Source of the DNA: Methanomassiliicoccales archaeon
GTDB taxonomy: Archaea > Thermoplasmatota > Thermoplasmata > Methanomassiliicoccales > UBA472
Length of the DNA stretch: 6,608 nucleotides
Reading direction: 5' to 3'
NCBI GenBank assembly: GCA_013329565.1
Contig: DUJZ01000165.1
Location: 1-6,608, forward strand
Positions 1 through 6,600 of the stretch are shown here, piece by piece. The position numbers and the translations under genes are program-made. The notes under the pieces are model-generated. The model was not told the DNA's origin. It searched no databases and saw only the letters and a program-made list of their open reading frames with translations. Position 1 is the first letter of the stretch, and the number at the start of each line of letters is the position of its first letter.

Positions 1-669
1 CAAGGCCTTGCCGGGGGAAGCGCTTTCCAGGCTCTTTTCCACCCCCCTGTGCGCGTATCCCAATCTGATCTCCAGGTTCAGAATGGGTTCACCGGCAACC
101 GAGAAACGGAAATGACCCGGCTCTATGACCCCGGCGTGCACAGGACCTACCGGGACCTCGAACACTCCATCCCCTTCCACGGTCCTGAACTCGTAAGGAG
201 AGGTTTCGGGTGGCAGCGCATCGGCCAGATGGAAATCCTTCCTGAGAGGATGGGCCCCCCTGGGCCAGCCCTCGAAAAGGACAAGGGGGCGCGGGTCGGG
301 ATGACCGGCCGCCTCGATCCCGAACATGTCCATGATCTCCCGCTCGTACCAGTTGGCGTAGTATACTAGGGGGGTGAGAGATCGGAAGCTACCCTCTGTT
401 TCAGTGGACAACATTAGAAGGAGGCGCTTCGCCGGGAAAGATAATACTAAATGAAGGGTGAACTGACCGCCGGTAAGGCGGTCGTCCGTGGCGTGCATCG
501 AAAGCATCGACGCCCCGTGCTTGGTGAACAGTAATCCGACGGCGTCCGACAGGCTTGATGCTCTGACCTTGCAGGACATTCCCCTTTCCCATGAAGTGAG
601 AGAGCACAGCCCCTCCCCGATCTCGCGCCTCAGTTCCGTCACGATCCCATCCAGCTCCTCCGCGCTCAT
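1..669 (-). CDS. hyfG: HyfG/HycE-like large subunit, fused NuoC-NuoD type (partial, 3' end missing)
   Basis: This is the N-terminal part (223 codons, no stop) of a fused NuoC/NuoD-type protein, the catalytic large subunit of group 4 membrane-bound [NiFe] hydrogenases (HycE/HyfG, usually about 550-570 residues). It would sit in the peripheral arm facing the cytoplasm. Residues 1 to about 160 form the NuoC-like (30 kDa subunit) domain, with its signature [11 protein letters not shown] at 107-117, GHPDPR at 122-127 and HPLRKDF at 140-146. The NuoD-like domain then begins: GPVHAG at 175-180, EPGHFRF at 183-189 and [10 protein letters not shown] at 203-212. The metal-binding L1 (RxCGxC type) and C-terminal CxxC motifs normally come later and are off the window, so a Ni-Fe site is not shown. 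The ATG start overlaps the hyfF stop by four bases (ATGA) and has GGAGGT five bases upstream. A complex-I-like enzyme lacking nickel remains possible. Confidence 0.93.
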   Translation of the reverse strand, partial: MSAEELDGIVTELRREIGEGLCSLTSWERGMSCKVRASSLSDAVGLLFTKHGASMLSMHATDDRLTGGQFTLHLVLSFPAKRLLLMLSTETEGSFRSLTPLVYYANWYEREIMDMFGIEAAGHPDPRPLVLFEGWPRGAHPLRKDFHLADALPPETSPYEFRTVEGDGVFEVPVGPVHAGVIEPGHFRFSVAGEPILNLEIRLGYAHRGVEKSLESASPGKAL

Positions 670-2129
670 GCCAGACCTCCGAAGAGGGCGATGATGTCCC
701 TCAGAGCATCGGCCAGTACATCTGGGATGAACAGCCCCATGATGGTGATCATAACGGCCAGGGCGATCATCGGTACCAGCCCCATCTTGCTGATCTCTCC
801 CTTTTCCATTCCCTGGGGCGGCTCCCCGAACACCATCTTCACGATGTGCCCCATGAAAGCAGCGAAGACCACCACGAGCATCAACGAGTACGATATGGCG
901 GGCAGGATGTTGCCCTGGTCGATGCCGGCGGTAAGGACCATGATCTCGCTGGTGAATATGCTGAACGGAGGAGACCCGGTTATGGCCAGAGCGCCTAACA
1001 TAAGCAGGGCGGCGGTGAACGGCATGGTGCGGACTAGCCCCCGGACCTCGCTGATGTTCTTGGTGCCGTACTTCTGCAGCACGTTACCGGCGCCAAAGAA
1101 CAGCAGGGCCTTGGTCAGGGAATGGTTCAGCATGTGCAGCAATCCGCCGAATATGCCCCAGTATCCTCCGAAGCCGAAACCTATGGAGATTATTCCCATG
1201 TGCTCTATGCTGGAATAGGCCAGAAGGCGCTTGTAGTCCTTCTGGGTGATTATGAACGCTGCGGCTATCCCCAATGACAGCAGACCGAACAGCAGTAGCA
1301 GGCCGCTGCTGAACCCTCCTCCCAATTGGGAATGGGTCAGCAGGACATGGTAACGTAGAACGGCGTACATGGCGCAGTTCAGTAGAACCCCGGACAGTAG
1401 GGCGCTCACCGGACTGGGGGATTGGGAGTGGGCGTCCGGAAGCCAGGTATGCATGGGCGCCAGGCCGGCCTTGGTCCCGTAACCGATCAGGACCAGGACG
1501 AAACCGATCTTGAGGAAGGCGGGGTCAAGCTGGTCGGCCACGGCCATCAAGGAGGTCCAATGGAGATCGCTTCCCTCGCCCAGTATGGGCAGCGAGGAGG
1601 CGTAGATGAAGATCGTGCCCAGCAGCGCCAGGGAAATGCCGATGGAGCATATTATCAGATATTTCCAGGTGGCCTCCAGGGAGGTCGCCTTGTTGTGGAA
1701 GCCCACCAGGAAGGCGGAGACCAGGGTGGTGGCCTCCACCGCTATCCAGACCATTCCCAGGTTGTCCGACACCACCACCAGGACCATGGTGAAGATGAAC
1801 AGGAAAAGGAATCCGTAGTAATACGCGACCTTCTTAGGGTTTACCTCACCGGAATCCAGTTCGTGCCTCATGTAGGGCACGGAATAGACCATGGCCAGGG
1901 ATCCTATCAGAACGATGATCAGCATCATCAGGCCGCTGAACTGGTCCATGTACCAGATGCCCTCGTCCAAGCTCCCTTGATCGAACACCCTGAACACCAG
2001 GTAGAGGCCTAGGACGAGCATCGACCCCGCCCCCGCCACGCTGACCGCCTCCACCAGCCTGGTACGGCGGCCAAGCAGAATGCAGATGGCGGCCAGGACC
2101 GCGGGCAATATCAAAGCGGCCTCGATCAA
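666..2129 (-). CDS. hyfF: HyfF-like proton antiporter-type membrane subunit
   Basis: This 487-residue, highly hydrophobic protein belongs to the NuoL/M/N (Mrp antiporter-like, Proton_antipo_M) family and is probably one of the ion-translocating channels of the complex. Visible family residues include E132 in [11 protein letters not shown], corresponding to the conserved TM5 glutamate. K220 in [19 protein letters not shown] corresponds to the TM7 lysine. H332, H336 and K340 lie in [19 protein letters not shown]395 in FTSEIMVL, and K431 follows in the last third. At the TM8 position where the HyfB paralogue has a lysine, this protein has N251 (GVLLNCAMY). It lacks the long C-terminal extension of HyfB and is slightly shorter than E. 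coli HyfF (about 526). Position after hyfE and before hyfG supports HyfF over NuoN. The start is TTG at 2129, overlapping the hyfE stop as TTGA, supported by GGAGGT seven bases upstream; no better in-frame start lies nearby. Confidence 0.9.
   Translation of the reverse strand: MIEAALILPAVLAAICILLGRRTRLVEAVSVAGAGSMLVLGLYLVFRVFDQGSLDEGIWYMDQFSGLMMLIIVLIGSLAMVYSVPYMRHELDSGEVNPKKVAYYYGFLFLFIFTMVLVVVSDNLGMVWIAVEATTLVSAFLVGFHNKATSLEATWKYLIICSIGISLALLGTIFIYASSLPILGEGSDLHWTSLMAVADQLDPAFLKIGFVLVLIGYGTKAGLAPMHTWLPDAHSQSPSPVSALLSGVLLNCAMYAVLRYHVLLTHSQLGGGFSSGLLLLFGLLSLGIAAAFIITQKDYKRLLAYSSIEHMGIISIGFGFGGYWGIFGGLLHMLNHSLTKALLFFGAGNVLQKYGTKNISEVRGLVRTMPFTAALLMLGALAITGSPPFSIFTSEIMVLTAGIDQGNILPAISYSLMLVVVFAAFMGHIVKMVFGEPPQGMEKGEISKMGLVPMIALAVMITIMGLFIPDVLADALRDIIALFGGLA
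675..680 (-). promoter_or_regulatory. Shine-Dalgarno site of the large-subunit gene
   Basis: GGAGGT on the minus strand lies five bases before the ATG at 669, inside the last codons of the upstream hyfF gene. It fixes the start of the partial large-subunit gene and, with the ATGA overlap, indicates translational coupling. Confidence 0.75.
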
Positions 2130-2785
2130 TCCTTCAACCTCCTGAGGACGGTGGAGTCGACTGTCTCGAACGTACGGTTGATGCGGAAAGCGAATATGCC
2201 CATGATGACGACGCCCACGAATATGTCGAAGAACACCCCGAGCTCGACGACCATCGGCATGCTGTAGGTGGTGGATATGGCGGCCAGGAAGACCCCGTTC
2301 TCCACGACCAGCAATCCGATGACCTGGGTGATGGCCTTTTTACGGGATACCATCAGGAACATTCCTATGAGCACGGTAGCGAAGGATATGGCCAAACAGT
2401 TGCTGGTTATGGCCGTGCCAAGTTCCATTATTGGTTCGGTCACGAAGTAGGCAAGTATGGTGATGGCCGCACAGATGAGCAGCGAACCGGGTATCTTTAT
2501 CAGAGGTTCCACCTCCCGGTTGACCTGTATCTTCTCGGTGATGTAGTCGATGAAACGGGGGATGACCACGGCTTTAAGCGCTACACTGAGGACCGCGATC
2601 ACGTATATGTGCTCGGCACCGGTCTCGAAGGCCACCACGGCGGCCAGGCCCCCCATGGCCAGGGACTGCAGGGCGAAGATGCGGGTCAGGGACCGCATGC
2701 GGCTGCTGGCCACCAGCATGAAATCGGCCAGCAGTATCATTGCGGCAAGGGTGTTAATGGCGTCCAGGCTAAGAGTGCTTACCAT
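2126..2785 (-). CDS. hyfE: HyfE-like membrane subunit (NuoK-related)
   Basis: This 219-residue membrane protein matches HyfE of hydrogenase-4 (about 216 residues), a subunit whose C-terminal part resembles NuoK. It would form part of the central hydrophilic axis of the membrane arm. The diagnostic stretch is residues 151-187: AITQVIGLLVVENG (E162, comparable to a conserved NuoK membrane glutamate), then MPMVVELGVFFD (E181, D187). K71 lies in an N-terminal helix (VALKAVVIPRF). The end [16 protein letters not shown] resembles the family's charged C-terminus. The ATG at 2785 is nine bases after the hyfC stop; GTGAGGG, which overlaps that stop, lies six bases upstream. HyfE is typical of Hyf-type complexes and is not a subunit of ordinary NADH dehydrogenase, which helps to identify the whole cluster. 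Confidence 0.9.
   Translation of the reverse strand: MVSTLSLDAINTLAAMILLADFMLVASSRMRSLTRIFALQSLAMGGLAAVVAFETGAEHIYVIAVLSVALKAVVIPRFIDYITEKIQVNREVEPLIKIPGSLLICAAITILAYFVTEPIMELGTAITSNCLAISFATVLIGMFLMVSRKKAITQVIGLLVVENGVFLAAISTTYSMPMVVELGVFFDIFVGVVIMGIFAFRINRTFETVDSTVLRRLKD
2137..2142 (-). promoter_or_regulatory. Shine-Dalgarno site supporting the TTG start of hyfF
   Basis: GGAGGT on the minus strand ends seven bases before the TTG at 2129 and lies within the last codons of hyfE. It is the main reason to accept TTG as the start. The start and the hyfE stop share bases as TTGA. Confidence 0.75.
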
Positions 2786-2794
2786 GTTTTTCCC

Positions 2795-3721
2795 TCACAG
2801 TATGTAATAGGAGATCACCGCCAGCAAGGACAGCGAGAAAGATACGGTCAACAGGTTGGGCAGACGGAAGAGGCGCATCTTGGCCATGGACGATTCCACC
2901 AAGGCTATGGCCAGACTGAACACCAGCAGCTTAAGGATGATCGCGACGGTGCCGGTGGCCAGCCCCAGCACCGTAAGGTCGGTGTCGATCCCCCAGGGAA
3001 GGAAGATGTTGGCCATTATCACCAAATAGAGAAGCAGCTTGGTCATGCTGGACCACTCCATTAGGGCCAGATGCTTTCCGGAATGTTCCAGGACCATGGC
3101 CTCGTGTATCATGGTCAGCTCCAGATGGGTCGAGGGATTGTCCACCGGTACGCGGGCGTTCTCCGCGAGCGTCGATATGAAGAAGGCGGCGAGGGCCAGG
3201 AAGAGAGCGGGGCGCACCAGGTCGAAGCCGGTGGTGGCCAGGCTTTGGGACATTCCGCTCAGGTCGGTGGTTCCTGAGATCAGAGCCATGGTGAAGACTG
3301 AGAGCAGGATGGTCGGCTCCACTATGGCCGAAACTGTCATTTCCCGGCTGCTGCCCATTCCTCCGAAGGATGAACCGGCGTCCAGCCCGGCCAAGGCCAT
3401 GAAGAACCTCATCATCCCGAAGAGATAGACCACCACGATCAGGTCGCCGACGAACCCCAGGGAACTGGTGGTTATGAAAGGGACCATGAATGAGGCGGCG
3501 ATGACCGCGGTCATGCAGACGTATGGCGTGGCCGTCATGATCCAGGAGGCGTCCTGGGATACCACGGAATCCTTGTGGAAGAGCTTGGCAAGGTCCCAGT
3601 AGGGCTGTAGGACGGAGGCGCCTTGACGACCCTGGAAGTAAGCCTTCAGCTTTCGTATAAGTCCGGTGAACAGAGGCGACAGCGCCAATATGAGCAGGGT
3701 CTGGACCAGTGATGTCAGCAT
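2795..3721 (-). CDS. hyfC: HyfC/HycD-like membrane anchor subunit (NuoH family)
   Basis: This 308-residue protein is a NuoH/HycD-family subunit (HycD 307, HyfC about 315 residues). It is the membrane piece that contacts the peripheral arm and starts the proton path. Residues 31-50 give the GRQGASVLQPYWDLAKLFHK motif of HycD-type proteins. SSREM at 124-128 precedes VEPTILL. The central loop AENARVPVDNP (186-196) followed by THLELTMIHEAM (198-209) is the hallmark of the family; E187, R190, D194, E201 and E207 are the charged residues expected at the interface. The helix containing AMVLEHSGKHLALMEW follows. The ATG at 3721 is separated by one base from the hyfB stop, with TGAGGT six bases upstream inside hyfB, indicating coupled translation. 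The Hyf-type loop and the neighbours favour HyfC over NuoH. Confidence 0.93.
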   Translation of the reverse strand: MLTSLVQTLLILALSPLFTGLIRKLKAYFQGRQGASVLQPYWDLAKLFHKDSVVSQDASWIMTATPYVCMTAVIAASFMVPFITTSSLGFVGDLIVVVYLFGMMRFFMALAGLDAGSSFGGMGSSREMTVSAIVEPTILLSVFTMALISGTTDLSGMSQSLATTGFDLVRPALFLALAAFFISTLAENARVPVDNPSTHLELTMIHEAMVLEHSGKHLALMEWSSMTKLLLYLVIMANIFLPWGIDTDLTVLGLATGTVAIILKLLVFSLAIALVESSMAKMRLFRLPNLLTVSFSLSLLAVISYYIL

Positions 3722-3722
3722 T

Positions 3723-5744
3723 TCACAACCTCAGGACGACCAGCAGCAGGATCAGCACCACGAAGATGTACCCCAGATAGGTCTGGATGCTGCCCGTCTG
3801 TATCACGCTCACTTTCTTGGCGACCCACCTGACCGCGGCCTCGGTGGGTCCATAGAGATATTTATCGAAGACCGGCTCAGTGGTGCTGGTGTATCTCATT
3901 TCCGTCCGGATGTACGGTGATGGATGTTTTGTTTCGTGGAAAGTACGGATAGGACGATACACCCAGGAGAACATCCGGTTGATTGGATTGGAGAAACCGC
4001 GCCCGGAATATTCCGTCCTGGCCGTCAGAGGGGTCCCGCAGTCCCAGGTGTCCGCCTTCACCACTTTACGCCGACCGCCGTAGACCTGGCTGAGCACCAT
4101 GACCATGGCCATCACCGCTAACAGAATGATCGCGATAAGAGGCGGTGACACCTGCGAGAACTCTCCGACCGTTGGAACGATCTCGATACCGTCGACCAAG
4201 CTGTCAGCTATGGACGCCCCCACCAGGGGAGAGGAGACCTGGTCCAGCACGGGCAGTATGGCGAAGGAAAGCACTCCCACCAGTACGCACAGCGCTGCCA
4301 TCAGCCCCATTCCCCAGAGCATGCTTTTCGGAACCTCCTGGGCATCTTCTGCATCCCTGCTCCTCGGGCGTGCCAGGAAGGTGATGCCGAATGCCTTCAA
4401 GAAGGCCGCGGCGGCCAAAGCCCCGGTGACGGCGAGCGTGCCCAACGCCACCGGGATGAGTATCTTGACCATGGTCTCGGGTATGTTGAAGGACTGCAGC
4501 ATGGCCTGAAAGATGAGCCATTCGCTGATGAAGCCGCAAAGCGGCGGTATGGCCGCGGCGGAGAGGGCGCCGACGAAGAACATGGCGCTGGTGTAAGGCA
4601 TGCGCTTGGCCAAGCCCCCCAGCTTTTCCATGTTCCTGGTGTGCGTGGCGTGGAGCACGCTTCCTGCCCCCATGAACAGAAGGGATTTGAACAGCGCATG
4701 GCTGAGCACATGCATCAGGCAGGCGATCATGGCTAACGCAGCCAGTTCGTTCAGGCCATAGGACTCGAACACCATGGCCACGCCCAGGGCGATCATTATT
4801 ATCCCGATGTTCTCGACCGTGGAGAAGGCCAGCATGCGCTTGATGTCGCTCTCGATGAGCGCGTACATCACCCCCAGTAACGCGGAGACGCATCCGATGG
4901 CCAGTATGGCGATCCCCCACCAGGCGTCCTGCACGCCGAGGAAATCGAAGTAGCAGCGGATCAGCATGTATATCGCGGTCTTGACCATGACCGCGGACAT
5001 CAGCGCCGAGACGTTCGAGGGGGCGGCGGGATGAGCCCTGGGCAACCAGACGTGAAGCGGAATTATCCCGGCCTTGGCCCCGAAACCGACCGCCCAAAGC
5101 AGGAACACCGCCGAACGAAGAAGGTCGGACATGCCCTGGGCGGCGGTCGGGAAGGAGGAGAAGTCGAAGGAACCGGACTGGGCATAGGTCAACAGGAACC
5201 CCAGACCGATGGCGGCCGTTCCGATGTGGGTCATGATGAGGTAGAACAGCCCGGAACCTACCGTTCCCTCGTGGCGGTGTTCGAATATGACCAGGAAGAA
5301 AGAGGAGAGGGACATGGTCTCCCACATTATCAGGAAGAGGATGGCGTTAGATGAGGAGACGACCATCACCATGGAGACGTAGAAGATATTGAACATGGCG
5401 CCCAGCATACCGACGGGATATTTCCCTTCGTAGTGGTCGGCATAACCGAAGGAATACAACGACACGGCGAAGGTCACCACCGAGATCGTGCCCAGGAAGA
5501 ACGCCGCCAAGGCGTCGATGGTGAAGCTGAGCGAGCCGAAAGGGGAGGCGAACGGGAGTTCCCACCGCATCTGACCCTGCGAGAAGACCAACAGCGTTAT
5601 GGCCAGGCCCAAAAGCGACGATATTGACGAAACGGTGAAAGCGACCCGCACGCTGGCTTTCGGACGACCGTTGAGAACCGCCGCAATAACGGCCCCTAGT
5701 AGAGAGAGTGCAATAAGCACGACGAACAGCTGATCGATGAGCAT
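3723..5744 (-). CDS. hyfB: HyfB/HycC-like proton antiporter-type membrane subunit
   Basis: This 673-residue subunit has the length of E. coli HyfB (about 672) and belongs to the NuoL-like Proton_antipo_M family. It probably forms an ion-translocating channel. Conserved channel residues visible are E142 in LIMWETMSLSSFF, K224 in FGAKAGIIPLHVWLPRAH, K255 in AVMVKTAIY, H345/H349/K353 in MHVLSHALFKSLLFMGAG, E408 in GFISEWLIFQ and K450 in AAFLKAFG. After about residue 560 comes a soluble segment with TWDCGTPL (566-573), ERY-rich sequence and a last membrane helix preceded by IQTGSIQTYLGYIFV; this C-terminal arrangement is characteristic of HyfB/HycC. It is the first gene of the operon. The ATG at 5744 has only a weak ribosome binding site (AGGGA 11 bases upstream), unlike the genes behind it. 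The start is chosen because it begins the first membrane helix and lies about 67 bases downstream of a TATA-like element. Confidence 0.93.
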   Translation of the reverse strand: MLIDQLFVVLIALSLLGAVIAAVLNGRPKASVRVAFTVSSISSLLGLAITLLVFSQGQMRWELPFASPFGSLSFTIDALAAFFLGTISVVTFAVSLYSFGYADHYEGKYPVGMLGAMFNIFYVSMVMVVSSSNAILFLIMWETMSLSSFFLVIFEHRHEGTVGSGLFYLIMTHIGTAAIGLGFLLTYAQSGSFDFSSFPTAAQGMSDLLRSAVFLLWAVGFGAKAGIIPLHVWLPRAHPAAPSNVSALMSAVMVKTAIYMLIRCYFDFLGVQDAWWGIAILAIGCVSALLGVMYALIESDIKRMLAFSTVENIGIIMIALGVAMVFESYGLNELAALAMIACLMHVLSHALFKSLLFMGAGSVLHATHTRNMEKLGGLAKRMPYTSAMFFVGALSAAAIPPLCGFISEWLIFQAMLQSFNIPETMVKILIPVALGTLAVTGALAAAAFLKAFGITFLARPRSRDAEDAQEVPKSMLWGMGLMAALCVLVGVLSFAILPVLDQVSSPLVGASIADSLVDGIEIVPTVGEFSQVSPPLIAIILLAVMAMVMVLSQVYGGRRKVVKADTWDCGTPLTARTEYSGRGFSNPINRMFSWVYRPIRTFHETKHPSPYIRTEMRYTSTTEPVFDKYLYGPTEAAVRWVAKKVSVIQTGSIQTYLGYIFVVLILLLVVLRL

Positions 5745-5807
5745 GGGGCTACCATTCCCTGATCGAAATGGTCATCGTCGTTCCCATCGGCTTATTCGAA
5801 ATCGTGC

Positions 5808-5816
5808 AATATATCG
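5808..5816 (-). promoter_or_regulatory. Candidate TATA element of the hyf-type operon
   Basis: The minus strand reads CGATATATT here, preceded by the A-rich stretch CTTAAAAACG (5825-5816). If this is an archaeal TATA box, transcription would start about 25 bases downstream, near 5785, giving a leader of roughly 40 bases before the ATG at 5744. It is the most TATA-like element close to the first gene. Judged by eye only; a second A/T-rich spot on the same strand lies at 5857-5865. Confidence 0.45.
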
Positions 5817-5901
5817 TTTTTAAGACCTGCCTTGGATGGCGGCACATTCGATTCTCATATTAAACATTACTGTGCGACAACAACTGATTTTTTCCATGTG
5901 C

Positions 5902-5919
5902 TGGCATTGATATCTGCCA
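5902..5919. promoter_or_regulatory. Short inverted repeat, possible operator
   Basis: TGGCA at 5902-5906 and TGCCA at 5915-5919 are perfect 5-bp inverted arms around an 8-base spacer that contains the palindrome GATATC (5909-5914). An 18-bp dyad in the middle of a divergent intergenic region is the usual shape of a dimeric repressor site. Arms this short also occur by chance, and no regulator gene is visible. Confidence 0.25.
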
Positions 5920-5937
5920 CCTGTTCTGATGAGATCG

Positions 5938-5981
5938 GGGCACCCGTACGCCGTTTTTTGACCGCCAGAACCGTGGTGCCC
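5938..5981. repeat. 7-bp inverted repeat upstream of the ferritin-like gene
   Basis: GGGCACC at 5938-5944 and GGTGCCC at 5975-5981 are exact inverted copies separated by 30 bases. They lie immediately upstream of the candidate promoter for the plus-strand ferritin-like gene. A hairpin is possible but the loop is long; a pair of operator half-sites is an alternative. It is not followed by a T-run, so it does not look like a terminator. Confidence 0.35.
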
Positions 5982-5991
5982 TAAGATAGTT

Positions 5992-5999
5992 CTTTTAGA
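5992..5999 (+). promoter_or_regulatory. Weak TATA-like element for the ferritin-like gene
   Basis: CTTTTAGA loosely resembles an archaeal TATA box. If used, transcription would begin near 6020, which would exclude the ATG at 6006 and make the mRNA start close to the in-frame ATGs at 6027 and 6033. The match is poor, so this is only a candidate. Confidence 0.2.
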
Positions 6000-6005
6000 G
6001 ATGAG

Positions 6006-6545
6006 ATGCGTCTCAGTAACGGTGCGATGATCATGAGCGAACCCGGCAGACTTGAGTTGTCGATCTTAAGCTCCGCCCTCGGTGTGGAGAAGTTCGGAAT
6101 AGAGTTCTATCGCCGATTCAGCGAGTGCGTTGAAGATGAGAACGGAGCCGCCCTGCTGAGAGGATTGGGCAGGGACGAGGAGATGCACAAGGAACACGTG
6201 GAGCGGGAGATGCGCCGCTTAGCCCCTACCGTGGACCCAGAGAGCGTGAGCCCCGCCGTTTCGCTCCTGGGCATAGTCCCGGAGAAGGCGTTCCCCTTCC
6301 CTCCGGACCGATGCATGACGCTGGAGGACGAGATCAAGGCCCTGGAGGTCGGGATCCAGGTCGAGATATCGTCGGTGAAGATATATCGAGACGCCGCATT
6401 GATGGTGGATGAGCCGGAGGTGAGGGGGCTTCTGGAGAAGCTCACGGAGATCGAGGACGGCCACCGCAAGCTGTTGGAGGAGAGCATGCAACTTCTACGG
6501 GACAAAGGCGCGTGGTACGGATACTCCCCGATCCTGGAAGGTTGA
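6006..6545 (+). CDS. Ferritin-like di-iron protein (rubrerythrin/erythrin type, no rubredoxin domain)
   Basis: This 179-residue protein is a four-helix di-iron protein of the rubrerythrin-like family (COG1633-type), probably a cytoplasmic peroxide-reducing or iron-handling protein. Two repeated half-motifs are visible. Helix 1 has VEKFGIEFY (E28 seven residues before Y35), and helix 2 has EEMH (E58, H61). Helix 3 has VEISSVKIY (E120 seven before Y127), and helix 4 has EDGH (E150, H153). These six residues are the expected iron ligands; the extra glutamate of classical rubrerythrin is not evident. Only two cysteines exist (C41, C103) and there is no CxxC pair, so no rubredoxin domain. The exact function is unknown. 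The start is uncertain: 6006 gives the longest form, but the in-frame ATG at 6033 (170 residues, GGTG eight bases upstream) fits the domain at least as well. It is transcribed divergently from the hyf-type operon. Confidence 0.85.
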   Translation: MRLSNGAMIMSEPGRLELSILSSALGVEKFGIEFYRRFSECVEDENGAALLRGLGRDEEMHKEHVEREMRRLAPTVDPESVSPAVSLLGIVPEKAFPFPPDRCMTLEDEIKALEVGIQVEISSVKIYRDAALMVDEPEVRGLLEKLTEIEDGHRKLLEESMQLLRDKGAWYGYSPILEG

Positions 6546-6570
6546 TCGCCCGGAGCTGACCGCCCATCGT

Positions 6571-6600
6571 ATTAATTAATTTTTAAAAATTTTAATTTCT
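6571..6600 (+). terminator. A/T-only stretch with T-runs after the ferritin-like gene
   Basis: About 25 bases after the stop codon the sequence becomes almost purely A/T, with a perfect 14-bp palindrome AATTTTTAAAAATT (6578-6591) and T-runs at 6580-6584 and 6590-6593. Archaeal transcription often ends at such T-rich stretches. The same bases also resemble a TATA region, so this could instead be the promoter of a gene past the right edge. Confidence 0.45.

Noticed and set aside
49..694. Open frames at 49-369 (+), 401-607 (-) and 488-694 (+)
   Set aside because: All fall within the partial large-subunit gene (669-1, minus), whose frame is open throughout and carries unmistakable NuoC and NuoD-like motifs.
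1422..3064. Plus-strand open frames antisense to hyfC, hyfE and hyfF (for example 1422-2012 and 2609-3064)
   Set aside because: Their translations are rich in Gln, His, Gly and Asp with no domain, which is what the complement of hydrophobic membrane codons gives. No promoter or convincing ribosome binding site was seen.
4204..5325. Long minus-strand open frame of 373 codons inside hyfB
   Set aside because: It lies in another frame of hyfB on the same strand, is extremely rich in Arg, His, Gly and Pro, and has no recognisable domain. hyfB covers the whole stretch with clear family motifs, so this is a frame shadow of GC-rich coding sequence.
666..5744. Ordinary NADH dehydrogenase (Nuo) or F420H2 dehydrogenase (Fpo) operon
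   Set aside because: The presence of a HyfE subunit, the TWDCG C-terminal extension of HyfB, the HycD-type loop of HyfC, and the fused NuoC-NuoD large subunit fit the Hyf/Hyc family better; no NuoA, J, K, L/M/N set is seen.
5745..6005. tRNA, small RNA gene or riboswitch in the intergenic region
   Set aside because: No tRNA arms or recognisable riboswitch core were found; the inverted repeats are too short or have too long a loop to support an RNA gene by eye.
6107..6505. Minus-strand open frames antisense to the ferritin-like gene
   Set aside because: Serine- and arginine-rich translations with no domain; the plus-strand frame carries a complete set of di-iron ligands.
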